A stretch of DNA of 64,000 bases from Micromonospora phaseoli (GTDB lineage Bacteria; Actinomycetota; Actinomycetes; Mycobacteriales; Micromonosporaceae): positions 143,696 to 207,695 of the forward strand of contig NZ_FNYV01000011.1 in the NCBI RefSeq assembly GCF_900109115.1. The letters run 5' to 3'. Shown here in pieces: positions 24,961-33,059 of this stretch (positions are counted from its first letter, which is position 1; every line of letters begins with the position of its first letter). The position numbers and the translations under genes were made by a program. Below the pieces are notes generated by a model. It ran no database searches and had not been told where the DNA came from. It saw nothing but the letters and a program-made list of their open reading frames with translations.

Positions 24961-26370
24961 GTGGACGGCAGCGAGACCGGTTGGGGACGTCCCGCCGAAC
25001 CGGCACCGCGGTGGCGGGCGCTGCTCGACCGAGCCCGCCTCGGCGGTCGCAGCAACGAGCCGCCCGCCGCTGAGCGACCGGCGGAAGAGGCACCACCACC
25101 ATCGCCCGAGCCGTTGCCGCGCCGTGGGCCGGGTACCGGCTTCGCCGGCCGGGTGTCCCCGGTCGGGCCGCCGGTCGACCGGCCGTACGGCGTCGACCCC
25201 GGCTATCGACCCGAGCCCGGCTATCGACCCGAGCCGGCCCGCCCGGCCCAGCCGTACCGGGGGCAGCCGGGGTATCCGGCGGAGCCGGCCTACCCGGCGG
25301 TGCCGGAACCGCGCCGGCCCGATCCGGTGGAGTCGCGGTACACCCTGCTGGACAACGGCTACCGGCACGCCGCGCCACCGGTGGAGTCCCGGTACGCGTT
25401 GCTGGACAACGGCGGCTACCAGCCGGTGGCGCCAGCGCCGGCGCCACCACTCGCGCCGCCGGCACCGGTGGCGTCGGTCCCGGTGGCGCCGCCGCCCACC
25501 CCGTCGCCGGCGGTGGCCGGCCGTCCGGGGCGTATCGAGTGGCGGGCGCAGAGCGCCAGCAGTGACCTCGAGCGGGCCGCCGTCGTGCTGCGCCGGGATC
25601 TGGGCACGCCGCGGGTGGTCGCCTTCGCCAACCCCAAGGGCGGCGTGCACAAGACCACGGCCACCGTGCTGGCTGCGGCCACCGTCGGCAGCGTACGCGG
25701 GCGTGGCGTGCTGGCCTGGGACGACAACGAGTTGCGCGGCACCCTCGGGCTGCGCGCCGGCAGCGCCCGGCACGCCCGCACGATCCGGCATCTGGTCGCC
25801 GAACTGGCGCAGATCGAGATCCGCGAGGGCGCGGAGCTGTTGGAGATCCTCGACGACTACCTTCGGCACGCCTCCGACGGGTCGTACGACGTGCTGGCCG
25901 GTGAGGAGAGCCCCCGGTTCGCCCAACGGCTGGACCAGTTCACCGTGAAGCGGGTGCTGGAGCTGCTGCGCCGCACCCACGACGTGATCTGCGTGGACAC
26001 CGGCAACAACGTGGAGAGCCCGAACTGGCGCACCGTGATGCAGGCCGCCGACCAGCTCGTGGTCACCACGGTGCCACGGGAGGACGCCGCGTTCAGCGCC
26101 GACTGGATGCTCGATCTGCTGCACGAGGAAGGGATGGGTGAGCTGGCCGACAACGCGGTCACCCTGATCTCCTGCCCCACGCCCGGCCGGCTGCCGTTGC
26201 AGGACGACCTGGAGCGGCACTTCGCCACCCGGACGCGGGCGGTGGCCGTGGTGCCGTACGACCCGGCGTTGGAGACCGGCTCCTCGATCGAGTACCACCA
26301 GCTCCAGGCCGAGACCCGGCAGGCGTGGCTGCGGGCGGCCTCGGCGATGCTGGAACCCTTCGGACGCTGA
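24961..26370 (+). CDS. ParA/MinD-family ATPase with long disordered N-terminus
   Basis: A 469-residue protein starting at GTG 24961, after GGGGAGGCG. The first ~200 residues are Pro/Arg-rich and disordered with internal repeats: GYRPEP twice, and VESRY(T/A)LLDNG twice. The C-terminal ATPase domain has the deviant Walker A NPKGGVHKTT with the signature lysine Lys226 and the P-loop lysine Lys231, then DDNELRGTLGL and VICVDTGNNVESPNW as the Walker B region. Such ATPases position chromosomes, division sites or secretion machines. No parB or ESX gene is adjacent; the neighbours are two membrane proteins, so a role in polar or envelope organisation is an inference. Confidence 0.82.
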   Translation: MDGSETGWGRPAEPAPRWRALLDRARLGGRSNEPPAAERPAEEAPPPSPEPLPRRGPGTGFAGRVSPVGPPVDRPYGVDPGYRPEPGYRPEPARPAQPYRGQPGYPAEPAYPAVPEPRRPDPVESRYTLLDNGYRHAAPPVESRYALLDNGGYQPVAPAPAPPLAPPAPVASVPVAPPPTPSPAVAGRPGRIEWRAQSASSDLERAAVVLRRDLGTPRVVAFANPKGGVHKTTATVLAAATVGSVRGRGVLAWDDNELRGTLGLRAGSARHARTIRHLVAELAQIEIREGAELLEILDDYLRHASDGSYDVLAGEESPRFAQRLDQFTVKRVLELLRRTHDVICVDTGNNVESPNWRTVMQAADQLVVTTVPREDAAFSADWMLDLLHEEGMGELADNAVTLISCPTPGRLPLQDDLERHFATRTRAVAVVPYDPALETGSSIEYHQLQAETRQAWLRAASAMLEPFGR

Positions 26371-26481
26371 ACGACCGCCGGGAGGCGATCGGGTGGCGGC
26401 GGCCGGCCGCAGCGGACCTGGTCCGACGCCTTGGTGCCGACACCGTGCACGGCTCGCGCGGGGAACTGCGAGGATCATCGG

Positions 26482-27270
26482 GTGAGCCCGGACACCCCCG
26501 CCGCCGAACCGCCCGTACCGGCACCGCCTACCGTGCCGCAGCCGCAGCCGCAGCCGCAGCCGCAGCCGCAGCCGCAGCGCCCCGCCCGCGTGGCGGCGGT
26601 CGGTGCGGTGGCGGTACTGGTCATCGGGGCGCTGGGCGCCCCGCTGGGGCTGCTCTGGGCGGCGCTCGCGCCCGCCACGCCGGTGATCAAGAGTGGCGAC
26701 GGCGCGGTCTACGGCCAGCCGCAGCCGGAGCAGCCGGTCGCCGCCGACGGATGGTTCAGCCTGCTGGGGTTGGCCTTCGGGGTGCTCGCCGCGCTCGCGG
26801 TGTGGCTCGTGCTGCGCCGTCGCCGAGGACCGGTCGGGCTGGTCGCCGTGGTGCTCGGCGGGCTCGCCGCCGGAGTCGTCGCCTGGCAGGTGGGTCGCCG
26901 CATCGGATTGGCCGGCTACCAGCGGCTGCTGGAGACCGCACCGGACGGGACGCCCCTGACCAAGCCGGCGGACCTGCGGGCCGGCGGGGTCGACCTGTTC
27001 CTCGGGGTGCTGCCGGTGCCGTACGGCAACCTGCTGCTGCCGGCGTTCGGCGCGGCGGTGGCGTACACCCTGCTGGCCGGCTGGTCGCGGTGGCCGTCGT
27101 TGCAGCCGGAACCGGATCCCGCGGCTGCCTGGCTCACCGGCCACCCGCCGGTCGGCCCGTCCGCCGAGTCGGCGGACGGGGTCAGTTCGGGGCCGGCGGC
27201 GCCGTGGCCAGCTCCGCCAGCGGCACCGGAACCGCCCGCACCTGGCGCAGCAGAGCCGCCTCGCGGTTGA
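26482..27270 (+). CDS. Proline-rich membrane protein, possibly DUF2567-like
   Basis: A 262-residue protein with about four hydrophobic helices (VAAVGAVAVLVIGALGAPLG, FSLLGLAFGVLAALAVWLVL, LVAVVLGGLAAGVVAWQVG and a helix near residue 190). It starts with a Pro-rich cytoplasmic tail containing seven Pro-Gln repeats. The size and helix arrangement resemble actinobacterial DUF2567 proteins, but I am not sure of the family. GTG 26482 sits 10 nt after CGAGGATCATCGG. The last 89 bp overlap, tail to tail, the LON-domain gene on the minus strand; the overlapped end encodes only a low-complexity Pro/Ala tail. Confidence 0.72.
   Translation: MSPDTPAAEPPVPAPPTVPQPQPQPQPQPQPQRPARVAAVGAVAVLVIGALGAPLGLLWAALAPATPVIKSGDGAVYGQPQPEQPVAADGWFSLLGLAFGVLAALAVWLVLRRRRGPVGLVAVVLGGLAAGVVAWQVGRRIGLAGYQRLLETAPDGTPLTKPADLRAGGVDLFLGVLPVPYGNLLLPAFGAAVAYTLLAGWSRWPSLQPEPDPAAAWLTGHPPVGPSAESADGVSSGPAAPWPAPPAAPEPPAPGAAEPPRG
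26536..26577 (+). repeat. (CCGCAG)7 hexanucleotide repeat
   Basis: Seven perfect tandem CCGCAG units encode (Pro-Gln)7 near the N-terminus of the membrane protein gene. In-frame copy-number change is possible. Confidence 0.9.
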
Positions 27271-27883
27271 GCAGGTGCAGTTCGGCGCGCAGCCGGGCCG
27301 CCGTGTCGTCGATGGCGAGCAGTCGCTGCCGGTCCGCGACCGTGAGCGCCGCGGTCGCGGCCACCAGGTGGGAGAGCACGGTCGGATCCTCGGGCAGTTG
27401 CTCGGTCAGCTGACCGGCCTCGGCCCGGATCAGGCCGAGGTACTGCCGGAAGACGGCGATCACCCGCGCCGCCAGCACGTCGGCGGTCGCGTCCGGGCCG
27501 TCCGGCTCGGGCAGCCACTGCACCTCGGCGGTCAGGTACGGCGCGGAGTCGTGGTCGACGTCGGCCATCCGGAACCGTCGCCGCCCGACGGTGACGATGT
27601 CGAAGCCGCCGTCGGCGAGTTCGGTGACCTGCCGCAGCTCGGCAGTGCAGCCCACCTCGTGCAGCGTCACCTCCCCGGTGCCGGGCACGACCCGGCCGGC
27701 GGCGGGAGCGACCTCCCAGCCACTGCGGATGGCCACCACACCGAACTCGCGTGGCGCCCCCTCGGGCAGCCCGACCAGGTGGCGGACCAGGGCGCGGTAG
27801 CGCTCCTCGAAGATGTGCAGCGGCAGCACCAGCCCGGGAAAGAGCACCGTGGCGAGCGGGAACACCGGCAGCCGTACGGTCAC
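27182..27883 (-). CDS. LON peptidase substrate-binding (N-terminal) domain protein
   Basis: A 233-residue stand-alone LON N-terminal domain protein without ATPase or protease domains. The signature is LPVFPLATVLFPGLVLPLHI followed by FEERYRALV at the N-terminus, then the GCTAELRQ strand and a C-terminal helical bundle. Such proteins are widespread; a role in recognising substrates is assumed but unproven. The start is GTG 27883, because TACGCT lies 7 nt upstream (leaderless layout); the frame is open to 27931. It runs divergently from hisD and its 3' end overlaps the opposite gene by 89 bp. Confidence 0.88.
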   Translation of the reverse strand: MTVRLPVFPLATVLFPGLVLPLHIFEERYRALVRHLVGLPEGAPREFGVVAIRSGWEVAPAAGRVVPGTGEVTLHEVGCTAELRQVTELADGGFDIVTVGRRRFRMADVDHDSAPYLTAEVQWLPEPDGPDATADVLAARVIAVFRQYLGLIRAEAGQLTEQLPEDPTVLSHLVAATAALTVADRQRLLAIDDTAARLRAELHLLNREAALLRQVRAVPVPLAELATAPPAPN

Positions 27884-27890
27884 GTGATCA

Positions 27891-27896
27891 AGCGTA
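27891..27896 (-). promoter_or_regulatory. Candidate -10 box of the LON-domain gene (leaderless)
   Basis: Minus-strand TACGCT, 7 nt before GTG 27883. No Shine-Dalgarno sequence is present between them. Confidence 0.5.
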
Positions 27897-27976
27897 GCCC
27901 GATCGCCGGCCGGCGGCGTGTCCCGGCTCACCGTCCCGGACAGCGGGCGGCGTCGGTCGGCCCGTCGCGGGCCGCC

Positions 27977-27982
27977 TAGACT
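27977..27982 (+). promoter_or_regulatory. Candidate hisD operon -10 box (leaderless)
   Basis: TAGACT ends 7 nt before GTG 27990, so the his transcript probably starts at the start codon. There is no room for an attenuator or leader peptide after this start site. Confidence 0.55.
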
Positions 27983-27989
27983 CGCAGGG

Positions 27990-29312
27990 GTGTTGAACCG
28001 GATCGACCTGCGTGGTGCCGCCGAGGCGGACCCGCGTCACCTGCTGCCGCGTGCCCAGCTCGACGTCTCGGTGGCCGTCGAGCGCATCCGTCCCCTGGTG
28101 GCGGCGGTCCGTGAGCATGGTTACCCGGCGGTCCGCGAGGCCAGCGAGCGGTTCGACGGGGTCGCCCCGGAGTCGCTGCGGGTACCCACCGAGGCGATCG
28201 CGGCGGCGGAGGGCACGCTGGACCCGCAGGTTCGCGCCGCCCTGCTGGAGTCGATCGCCCGGGCCCGCAGGGTGCACGACGAGCAGCGGCGGGCCGACCA
28301 CACCACCCAGGTCGTGCCGGGTGGCACGGTCACCGAGCGTTGGGTACCGGTCGACCGGGTCGGCCTCTACGTCCCCGGCGGACTGGCGATGTACCCGTCG
28401 ACCGTGGTGATGAACGTGGTGCCCGCCCAGGCGGCCGGCGTCCGGTCGCTGGTGGTGGCCAGCCCGCCGCAGCAGGAGAACGGCGGTCTGCCCGACGCGC
28501 GGGTACTGGCCGCCTGCGCGCTGCTCGGCGTCGACGAGGTGTACGCCGTCGGCGGCGCGCAGGCCGTGGCGATGCTGGCGTACGGCTGTGCCGTGGACGC
28601 CGCCGGCAGCGGGCACTGCGCACCGGTCGACATGATCACCGGCCCGGGCAACATCTGGGTGACCGCGGCGAAGCGGCTGCTGCGCGGCGTGGTCGGCATC
28701 GACGCCGAGGCCGGACCGACCGAGATCGCGATCCTGGCCGACGACACCGCCGACCCGGTGCACGTCGCCGCCGACCTGATCAGCCAGGCCGAGCACGACC
28801 CGCTCGCGGCGAGTGTGCTGGTCACCCCGTCGGTCGCGCTGGCCGACGCGGTGGACCGGGAGCTGGCGCGGCAGGTGCCGGTGACCAAGCACGCCGAACG
28901 GGTCGGCACCGCGCTGGGCGGCGAGCAGAGCGGTGTGGTGCTGGTCGACGACCTGGCGGCGGGGCTGCGGGTGGTCGACGGGTACGCGGCGGAGCACCTG
29001 GAGATCCAGACCGTCGACGCCCGCGACTGGGCGATGCGGGTACGCAACGCGGGGGCGATCTTCGTCGGCGCGTACTCGCCGGTGTCGCTGGGCGACTACT
29101 GCGCCGGCTCCAACCACGTGCTGCCCACCGGCGGCTGCGCCCGGCACTCCTCCGGGCTGTCGGTGCAGTCCTTCCTGCGCGGCATCCACCTGGTGGAGTA
29201 CACCGAGGCGGCGCTGCGGGAGGTCGCCGGGCACGTGGTCACCCTGGCGAACGTGGAGAACCTGCCGGCGCACGGCCAGGCCGTCACCGCCCGGTTCGGT
29301 GATCGGGCATGA
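27990..29312 (+). CDS. hisD: Histidinol dehydrogenase HisD
   Basis: A 440-residue NAD- and zinc-dependent enzyme that oxidises L-histidinol to L-histidine, the last step of the pathway. Family segments include VPGGLAMYPSTVVMNVVPA, DMITGPGNIWVTAAKRLL, AGPTEIAILADDTADP and SQAEHDPLAASVL, with the conserved His and Gln of the active site. First gene of the his operon; GTG 27990 follows a TAGACT box by 7 nt, so the upstream in-frame extension from 27918 is rejected. The stop overlaps hisC (ATGA). Confidence 0.96.
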   Translation: MLNRIDLRGAAEADPRHLLPRAQLDVSVAVERIRPLVAAVREHGYPAVREASERFDGVAPESLRVPTEAIAAAEGTLDPQVRAALLESIARARRVHDEQRRADHTTQVVPGGTVTERWVPVDRVGLYVPGGLAMYPSTVVMNVVPAQAAGVRSLVVASPPQQENGGLPDARVLAACALLGVDEVYAVGGAQAVAMLAYGCAVDAAGSGHCAPVDMITGPGNIWVTAAKRLLRGVVGIDAEAGPTEIAILADDTADPVHVAADLISQAEHDPLAASVLVTPSVALADAVDRELARQVPVTKHAERVGTALGGEQSGVVLVDDLAAGLRVVDGYAAEHLEIQTVDARDWAMRVRNAGAIFVGAYSPVSLGDYCAGSNHVLPTGGCARHSSGLSVQSFLRGIHLVEYTEAALREVAGHVVTLANVENLPAHGQAVTARFGDRA

Positions 29313-30397
29313 CCGGTCTGGACGAGCTGCCGATCCGCGACGACCTGCGCGGACTGTCGCCGTACGGTGCGCCGCAGCTGGACGTGCCGGTGCGGCTGAA
29401 CACCAACGAGAACTCGTACCCGGTGCCGGAGCCGGTGGTCGAGGCGATCGGCAAGGCGGTCGCCGCCGAGCTGCGCGACCTCAACCGCTACCCGGACCGG
29501 GACGCGCTGGCGCTCCGCGCCGACCTGGCCGGCTACCTCGGCCACGGGCTGACCGCCGAGGGAGTCTGGGCGGCCAACGGCTCCAACGAGGTCCAGCAGC
29601 AGCTGCTCCAGGTGTTCGGCGGGCCGGGTCGTAGCGCACTCGGGTTCACCCCGGCGTACTCGATGCACCCGCTGCTGGCGCTGGGCACCGGTACCCGCTG
29701 GGAGCCGGCCCGCCGGGGTGCCGATTTCGGACTGACCGCGCAGGAGGCGGTGTCGCAGGTCCGCCAGCATCGCCCGGACGTGGTCTTCCTCTGCTCGCCG
29801 AACAACCCCACCGGCACCGCGCTCGACCCGGCGGTGATCGCCGCCGTGCTCGACGTCGCGCCCGGCATGGTGGTGGTCGACGAGGCGTACGCGGAGTTCG
29901 CCCGACCGGGCACGGTCAGCGCCCTGGCCGTGCTGGCCGGGCATCCACGGCTGGTGGTGACCCGGACGATGAGCAAGGCGTTCGGGTTCGCCGGTGGTCG
30001 GCTGGGCTACCTGGCTGCCGACCCGGCGGTGGTGGCGGCGGTGCAGCTGGTTCGGCTGCCGTACCACCTCTCCGCGCTCACCCAGGCCGCCGCCCGCGCC
30101 GCGCTGGCGCACCGCGATGCCCTGCTCGGTACGGTCGCCGCGATCATGGAGCAGCGCGACCGGATCGTCACCGAGCTGCGCCACCGCGGGCTGCGGGTCG
30201 CCGACAGCGACGCCAACTTCGTGTTGTACGAGGTCGGCGGCGACCAGTCGGTGGCCTGGCGGGCCCTGCTGGCCCACGGTGTGCTGGTGCGCGACGTCGG
30301 TCTGCCCGGCTGGCTGCGGGTCACCGCCGGCACCCCCGCCGAGACCGACGCCTTCCTTGCCGCAGTCGACAGGATGCTGAGCGAGGCTGCGGCGTGA
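29309..30397 (+). CDS. hisC: Histidinol-phosphate aminotransferase HisC
   Basis: A 362-residue PLP-dependent class II aminotransferase that converts imidazole acetol phosphate to histidinol phosphate. The PLP lysine is Lys223 in RTMSKAFGFAGGRLGYL. RLNTNENSYPVPEPVV and FLCSPNNPTGTAL are typical of HisC. The ATG overlaps the hisD stop, and hisB follows 40 bp later. Context inside the his operon makes the specificity secure relative to other aminotransferases. Confidence 0.95.
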   Translation: MTGLDELPIRDDLRGLSPYGAPQLDVPVRLNTNENSYPVPEPVVEAIGKAVAAELRDLNRYPDRDALALRADLAGYLGHGLTAEGVWAANGSNEVQQQLLQVFGGPGRSALGFTPAYSMHPLLALGTGTRWEPARRGADFGLTAQEAVSQVRQHRPDVVFLCSPNNPTGTALDPAVIAAVLDVAPGMVVVDEAYAEFARPGTVSALAVLAGHPRLVVTRTMSKAFGFAGGRLGYLAADPAVVAAVQLVRLPYHLSALTQAAARAALAHRDALLGTVAAIMEQRDRIVTELRHRGLRVADSDANFVLYEVGGDQSVAWRALLAHGVLVRDVGLPGWLRVTAGTPAETDAFLAAVDRMLSEAAA

Positions 30398-30437
30398 GCG
30401 CACGTGTCCCGCAGCCGCGACCGATGAAAGGCACACC

Positions 30438-31049
30438 ATGAGCCGGACCGCCCGGGTGGAGCGGATCACCAAGGAGACCAAGGTCCTGGTCGAGGTCGAC
30501 CTCGACGGCGTCGGAGCGGCCGAGATCAGCACCGGGGTCGGCTTCTACGACCACATGTTGCACCAGATCGCCCGGCACGGCGGCTTCGACCTGACCGTGC
30601 GGACGGTGGGTGACCTGGAGATCGACGCCCACCACACGATGGAGGACACCGCGCTGGCGCTGGGCGCCGCGTTCGACCAGGCGCTGGGGGACAAGGCCGG
30701 CATCCGACGGTACGGCTCGGCCACCGTGCCCATGGACGAGGTGCTGGTCCGGGCCGCCGTCGACCTGTCCGGCCGGCCGTACGTCGTGCACGACGAGCCG
30801 CCGCTGGCGCCGTACATCGGACCGGTCTACCCGACCAGCATGACCCGGCACATCTGGGAGTCCTTCGGCCAGGCGGCCCGGATCACCCTGCACGTGGACG
30901 TGCTGCGGGCGGCCCGGCCGGGCGGTAATCCGGACGCCCACCACGTGGTGGAGGCGCAGTTCAAGGCGGTCTCCCGGGCGCTGCGGGAGGCCACCGCGCT
31001 GGACCCCCGCGCGGCCGGCGCGATTCCCAGCACCAAGGGCGCACTGTGA
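30438..31049 (+). CDS. hisB: Imidazoleglycerol-phosphate dehydratase HisB
   Basis: A 203-residue monofunctional dehydratase (no phosphatase domain), the form found in actinobacteria. The two metal-binding repeats are visible as FYDHMLHQIARHG...DAHHTMEDTALALG in the first half and DAHHVVEAQFKA in the second. It makes imidazole acetol phosphate from imidazoleglycerol phosphate on a manganese cluster. ATG 30438 follows GAAAGG. Length is normal. Confidence 0.96.
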   Translation: MSRTARVERITKETKVLVEVDLDGVGAAEISTGVGFYDHMLHQIARHGGFDLTVRTVGDLEIDAHHTMEDTALALGAAFDQALGDKAGIRRYGSATVPMDEVLVRAAVDLSGRPYVVHDEPPLAPYIGPVYPTSMTRHIWESFGQAARITLHVDVLRAARPGGNPDAHHVVEAQFKAVSRALREATALDPRAAGAIPSTKGAL

Positions 31050-31083
31050 CCGGCCCGGGCGTCGCTTCGTGGAGGTGGCGGCG

Positions 31084-31257
31084 ATGAGCGGCGTACTGCC
31101 CACGTTGCTGCTGATCCTGGCCGGGGTGCTGGTCGGCGGGGCGCTGTCCCTGCACCGGCAGGGGGCGCCCCGGGGCGCGGTGGTCGTCACCGGGCTGCTC
31201 GCGCTGCTGGCCACGGCCGCCGGCGTGCTCTGGCTGCTGCCCGGGGAGGGATCGTGA
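31084..31257 (+). CDS. Small two-helix membrane protein in the his operon
   Basis: A 57-residue protein with two hydrophobic helices (VLPTLLLILAGVLVGGALSL and VVVTGLLALLATAAGVLWLL) around a short loop HRQGAPRG. ATG 31084 has GGAGG 8 nt upstream, the best ribosome site in this stretch, and the stop overlaps hisH as GTGA, so it is very probably translated. I know no function. Small ORFs between his and trp genes are recorded in Streptomyces, but I cannot say whether this one is related. Confidence 0.8.
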   Translation: MSGVLPTLLLILAGVLVGGALSLHRQGAPRGAVVVTGLLALLATAAGVLWLLPGEGS

Positions 31258-31928
31258 CGGCGCGGACCCTCGGCGAACCGGGTTCCCCGGCGGGCCGACG
31301 CCGGATCGTGGTGCTCGACTACGGCTCGGGCAACCTGCGCTCCGCCGAGCGGGCGCTGGCTGCCGCCGGGGCCGACGTGCTGGTCACCGGCGATCTCGCC
31401 GTCGCGGCCGACGCCGACGGTCTGGTGGTGCCCGGGGTGGGCGCGTTCGCCGCCTGCATGGCCGGCATCGAGGCGCTCGGCGCCGGTCCGGTGATCGCCG
31501 GGCGGGTCGCCGCCGGCCGACCGGTGCTGGGCATCTGCGTCGGCATGCAGATCCTCTTCGAGTCCGGCGACGAGCACGGCGTGGTCACCAAGGGACTGGG
31601 CCTGCTGCCGGGCAGCGTCACCCGGCTCGCCGCCGTCCGGCTGCCGCACATGGGCTGGAACACCGTGCAGGCGCCGGTGGGCTCGGTACTCTTCGCGGGC
31701 CTGCCCGCGGACAGCCGGTTCTACTTCGTCCACTCGTACGCCGTCGGGGACACCGCCGCGCTGGCCGCCGCCGGAGCCGGGGTGACCACGGCCCACCACG
31801 ACTGCGATTTCGTCGCGGCGGTGGAGCGGGGACCGCTGTCGGCGGTCCAGTTCCACCCGGAGAAGTCCGCCGACACCGGCGCCGCGTTGCTGCGCAACTG
31901 GCTGAACACGGTGCCCGCCGGTGGCTGA
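31254..31928 (+). CDS. hisH: Imidazole glycerol phosphate synthase glutaminase subunit HisH
   Basis: A 224-residue class I glutamine amidotransferase that supplies ammonia to HisF. The nucleophile is Cys95 in LGICVGMQILFE, and the catalytic His-x-Glu is in QFHPEKS near the C-terminus; LDYGSGNLRSAERAL marks the N-terminus. GTG 31254 overlaps the stop of the small membrane gene. The first ~18 residues (ARTLGEPGSPAGRRR) precede the conserved start, so a slightly later start is possible. HisF lies 2.2 kb downstream. Confidence 0.95.
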   Translation: MTARTLGEPGSPAGRRRIVVLDYGSGNLRSAERALAAAGADVLVTGDLAVAADADGLVVPGVGAFAACMAGIEALGAGPVIAGRVAAGRPVLGICVGMQILFESGDEHGVVTKGLGLLPGSVTRLAAVRLPHMGWNTVQAPVGSVLFAGLPADSRFYFVHSYAVGDTAALAAAGAGVTTAHHDCDFVAAVERGPLSAVQFHPEKSADTGAALLRNWLNTVPAGG

Positions 31929-31958
31929 TCCGGTGGGCGACCCGCGCCGGAGGCCACG

Positions 31959-32279
31959 ATGAGCAAGGAACGGGCCCAGCGCCGGGCGGTCCGTGAGGCG
32001 GAGGCTGCCCGTCGCCGGGTGCAGCGGGAACGTGCGGTGGCCCGGCGGACCCGACGCCGGGCGCTGGTCCGCCGGTTGGTGCCCACGGTGCGCCGTGGCC
32101 GCACCGGGCGACTGCCGAGGTACTCGCGGCGTGAACGTGCCACCATCGTGGCGCTGACGTTGGCGGCGATCACCCTCATCTGGGTGCTCGTGCCCGACCT
32201 GGCCCTGCGCCTGGTGCTGATCGTGCTGTTGCTGCTCGTACTGCCGGTGATCGTGGTGATCGCCCTGGACCGCCGTTGA
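31959..32279 (+). CDS. Small basic membrane protein in the his operon
   Basis: A 106-residue protein. The first 65 residues are extremely Arg-rich (for example RRRVQRERAVARRTRRR) and the rest is two closely spaced hydrophobic segments (TIVALTLAAITLIWVLV and LALRLVLIVLLLLVLPVIVV). ATG 31959 is preceded by GGAGG at a good distance. The basic tail could bind nucleic acid or anionic lipid. No family is recognised. It sits between hisH and priA with small gaps and is probably co-transcribed. Confidence 0.78.
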   Translation: MSKERAQRRAVREAEAARRRVQRERAVARRTRRRALVRRLVPTVRRGRTGRLPRYSRRERATIVALTLAAITLIWVLVPDLALRLVLIVLLLLVLPVIVVIALDRR

Positions 32280-32301
32280 TGACGTGAGAGGGACAAGACA
32301 C

Positions 32302-33027
32302 ATGAGCCTCACCCTGTTGCCCGCCGTGGATGTCGCCGACGGCCAGGCCGTCCGGCTGGTGCAGGGCACCGCGGGCAGCGAGACCGCCTACGGCGACCCG
32401 CTGGACGCCGCCCTGGCGTGGCAGCGTGACGGCGCCGAGTGGATCCACCTGGTCGACCTCGACGCCGCGTTCGGTCGGGGTTCCAACGCCGGGCTGCTCG
32501 CCGAGGTGGTGCGCCGCCTGGACGTACGGGTGGAGCTGTCCGGCGGCATCCGCGACGACGAGTCGCTGCGGGCCGCGCTGGCCACCGGTGCCGCGCGGGT
32601 GAACATCGGCACCGCCGCCCTGGAGGACCCGCAGTGGTGCGACCGGATCTGCGGCGAGTTCGGCGACCGGGTGGCGATCGGGCTGGACGTGCGGGGCCGG
32701 ACCCTGGCGGCGCGGGGGTGGACCCGCGACGGTGGTGACCTGTTCGAGGTACTGGAGCGGCTCGACAAGGCCGGGGCGTCGCGGTACGTGGTCACCGACA
32801 TCACCAAGGACGGCACCATGCGCGGGCCGAACCTGGACCTGCTGCGCGAGGTCTGCGCCCGCACCGACGCCCCGGTGATCGCCTCCGGCGGCGTCTCCAC
32901 CCTCGACGACCTGCGCGCGCTGGCCACGCTGGAGCCGATCGGCGTGGAGGGTGTGATCGCCGGCAAGGCGCTCTACGCGGGGGCGTTCACCGTGGCGCAG
33001 GCCCTGGCGGTCCTCGCCCGCCCCTGA
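32302..33027 (+). CDS. priA: Bifunctional HisA/TrpF isomerase PriA
   Basis: A 241-residue (beta-alpha)8 isomerase. The catalytic aspartates are Asp10 (PAVDVADG) and Asp170 (TKDGT). Arg138 and Trp140 in AARGW correspond to the Arg/Trp pair that lets mycobacterial PriA also act on phosphoribosylanthranilate. In Streptomyces and Mycobacterium this enzyme serves both HisA and TrpF reactions, and no trpF is seen in this window although trpC, trpB and trpA are. ATG 32302 is preferred to the upstream ATG at 32284 because GAGGGACAAG precedes it. Confidence 0.93.
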   Translation: MSLTLLPAVDVADGQAVRLVQGTAGSETAYGDPLDAALAWQRDGAEWIHLVDLDAAFGRGSNAGLLAEVVRRLDVRVELSGGIRDDESLRAALATGAARVNIGTAALEDPQWCDRICGEFGDRVAIGLDVRGRTLAARGWTRDGGDLFEVLERLDKAGASRYVVTDITKDGTMRGPNLDLLREVCARTDAPVIASGGVSTLDDLRALATLEPIGVEGVIAGKALYAGAFTVAQALAVLARP

Positions 33028-33059
33028 GGCCGTCCGACGGCGTTGGAAAGGACACGTTC

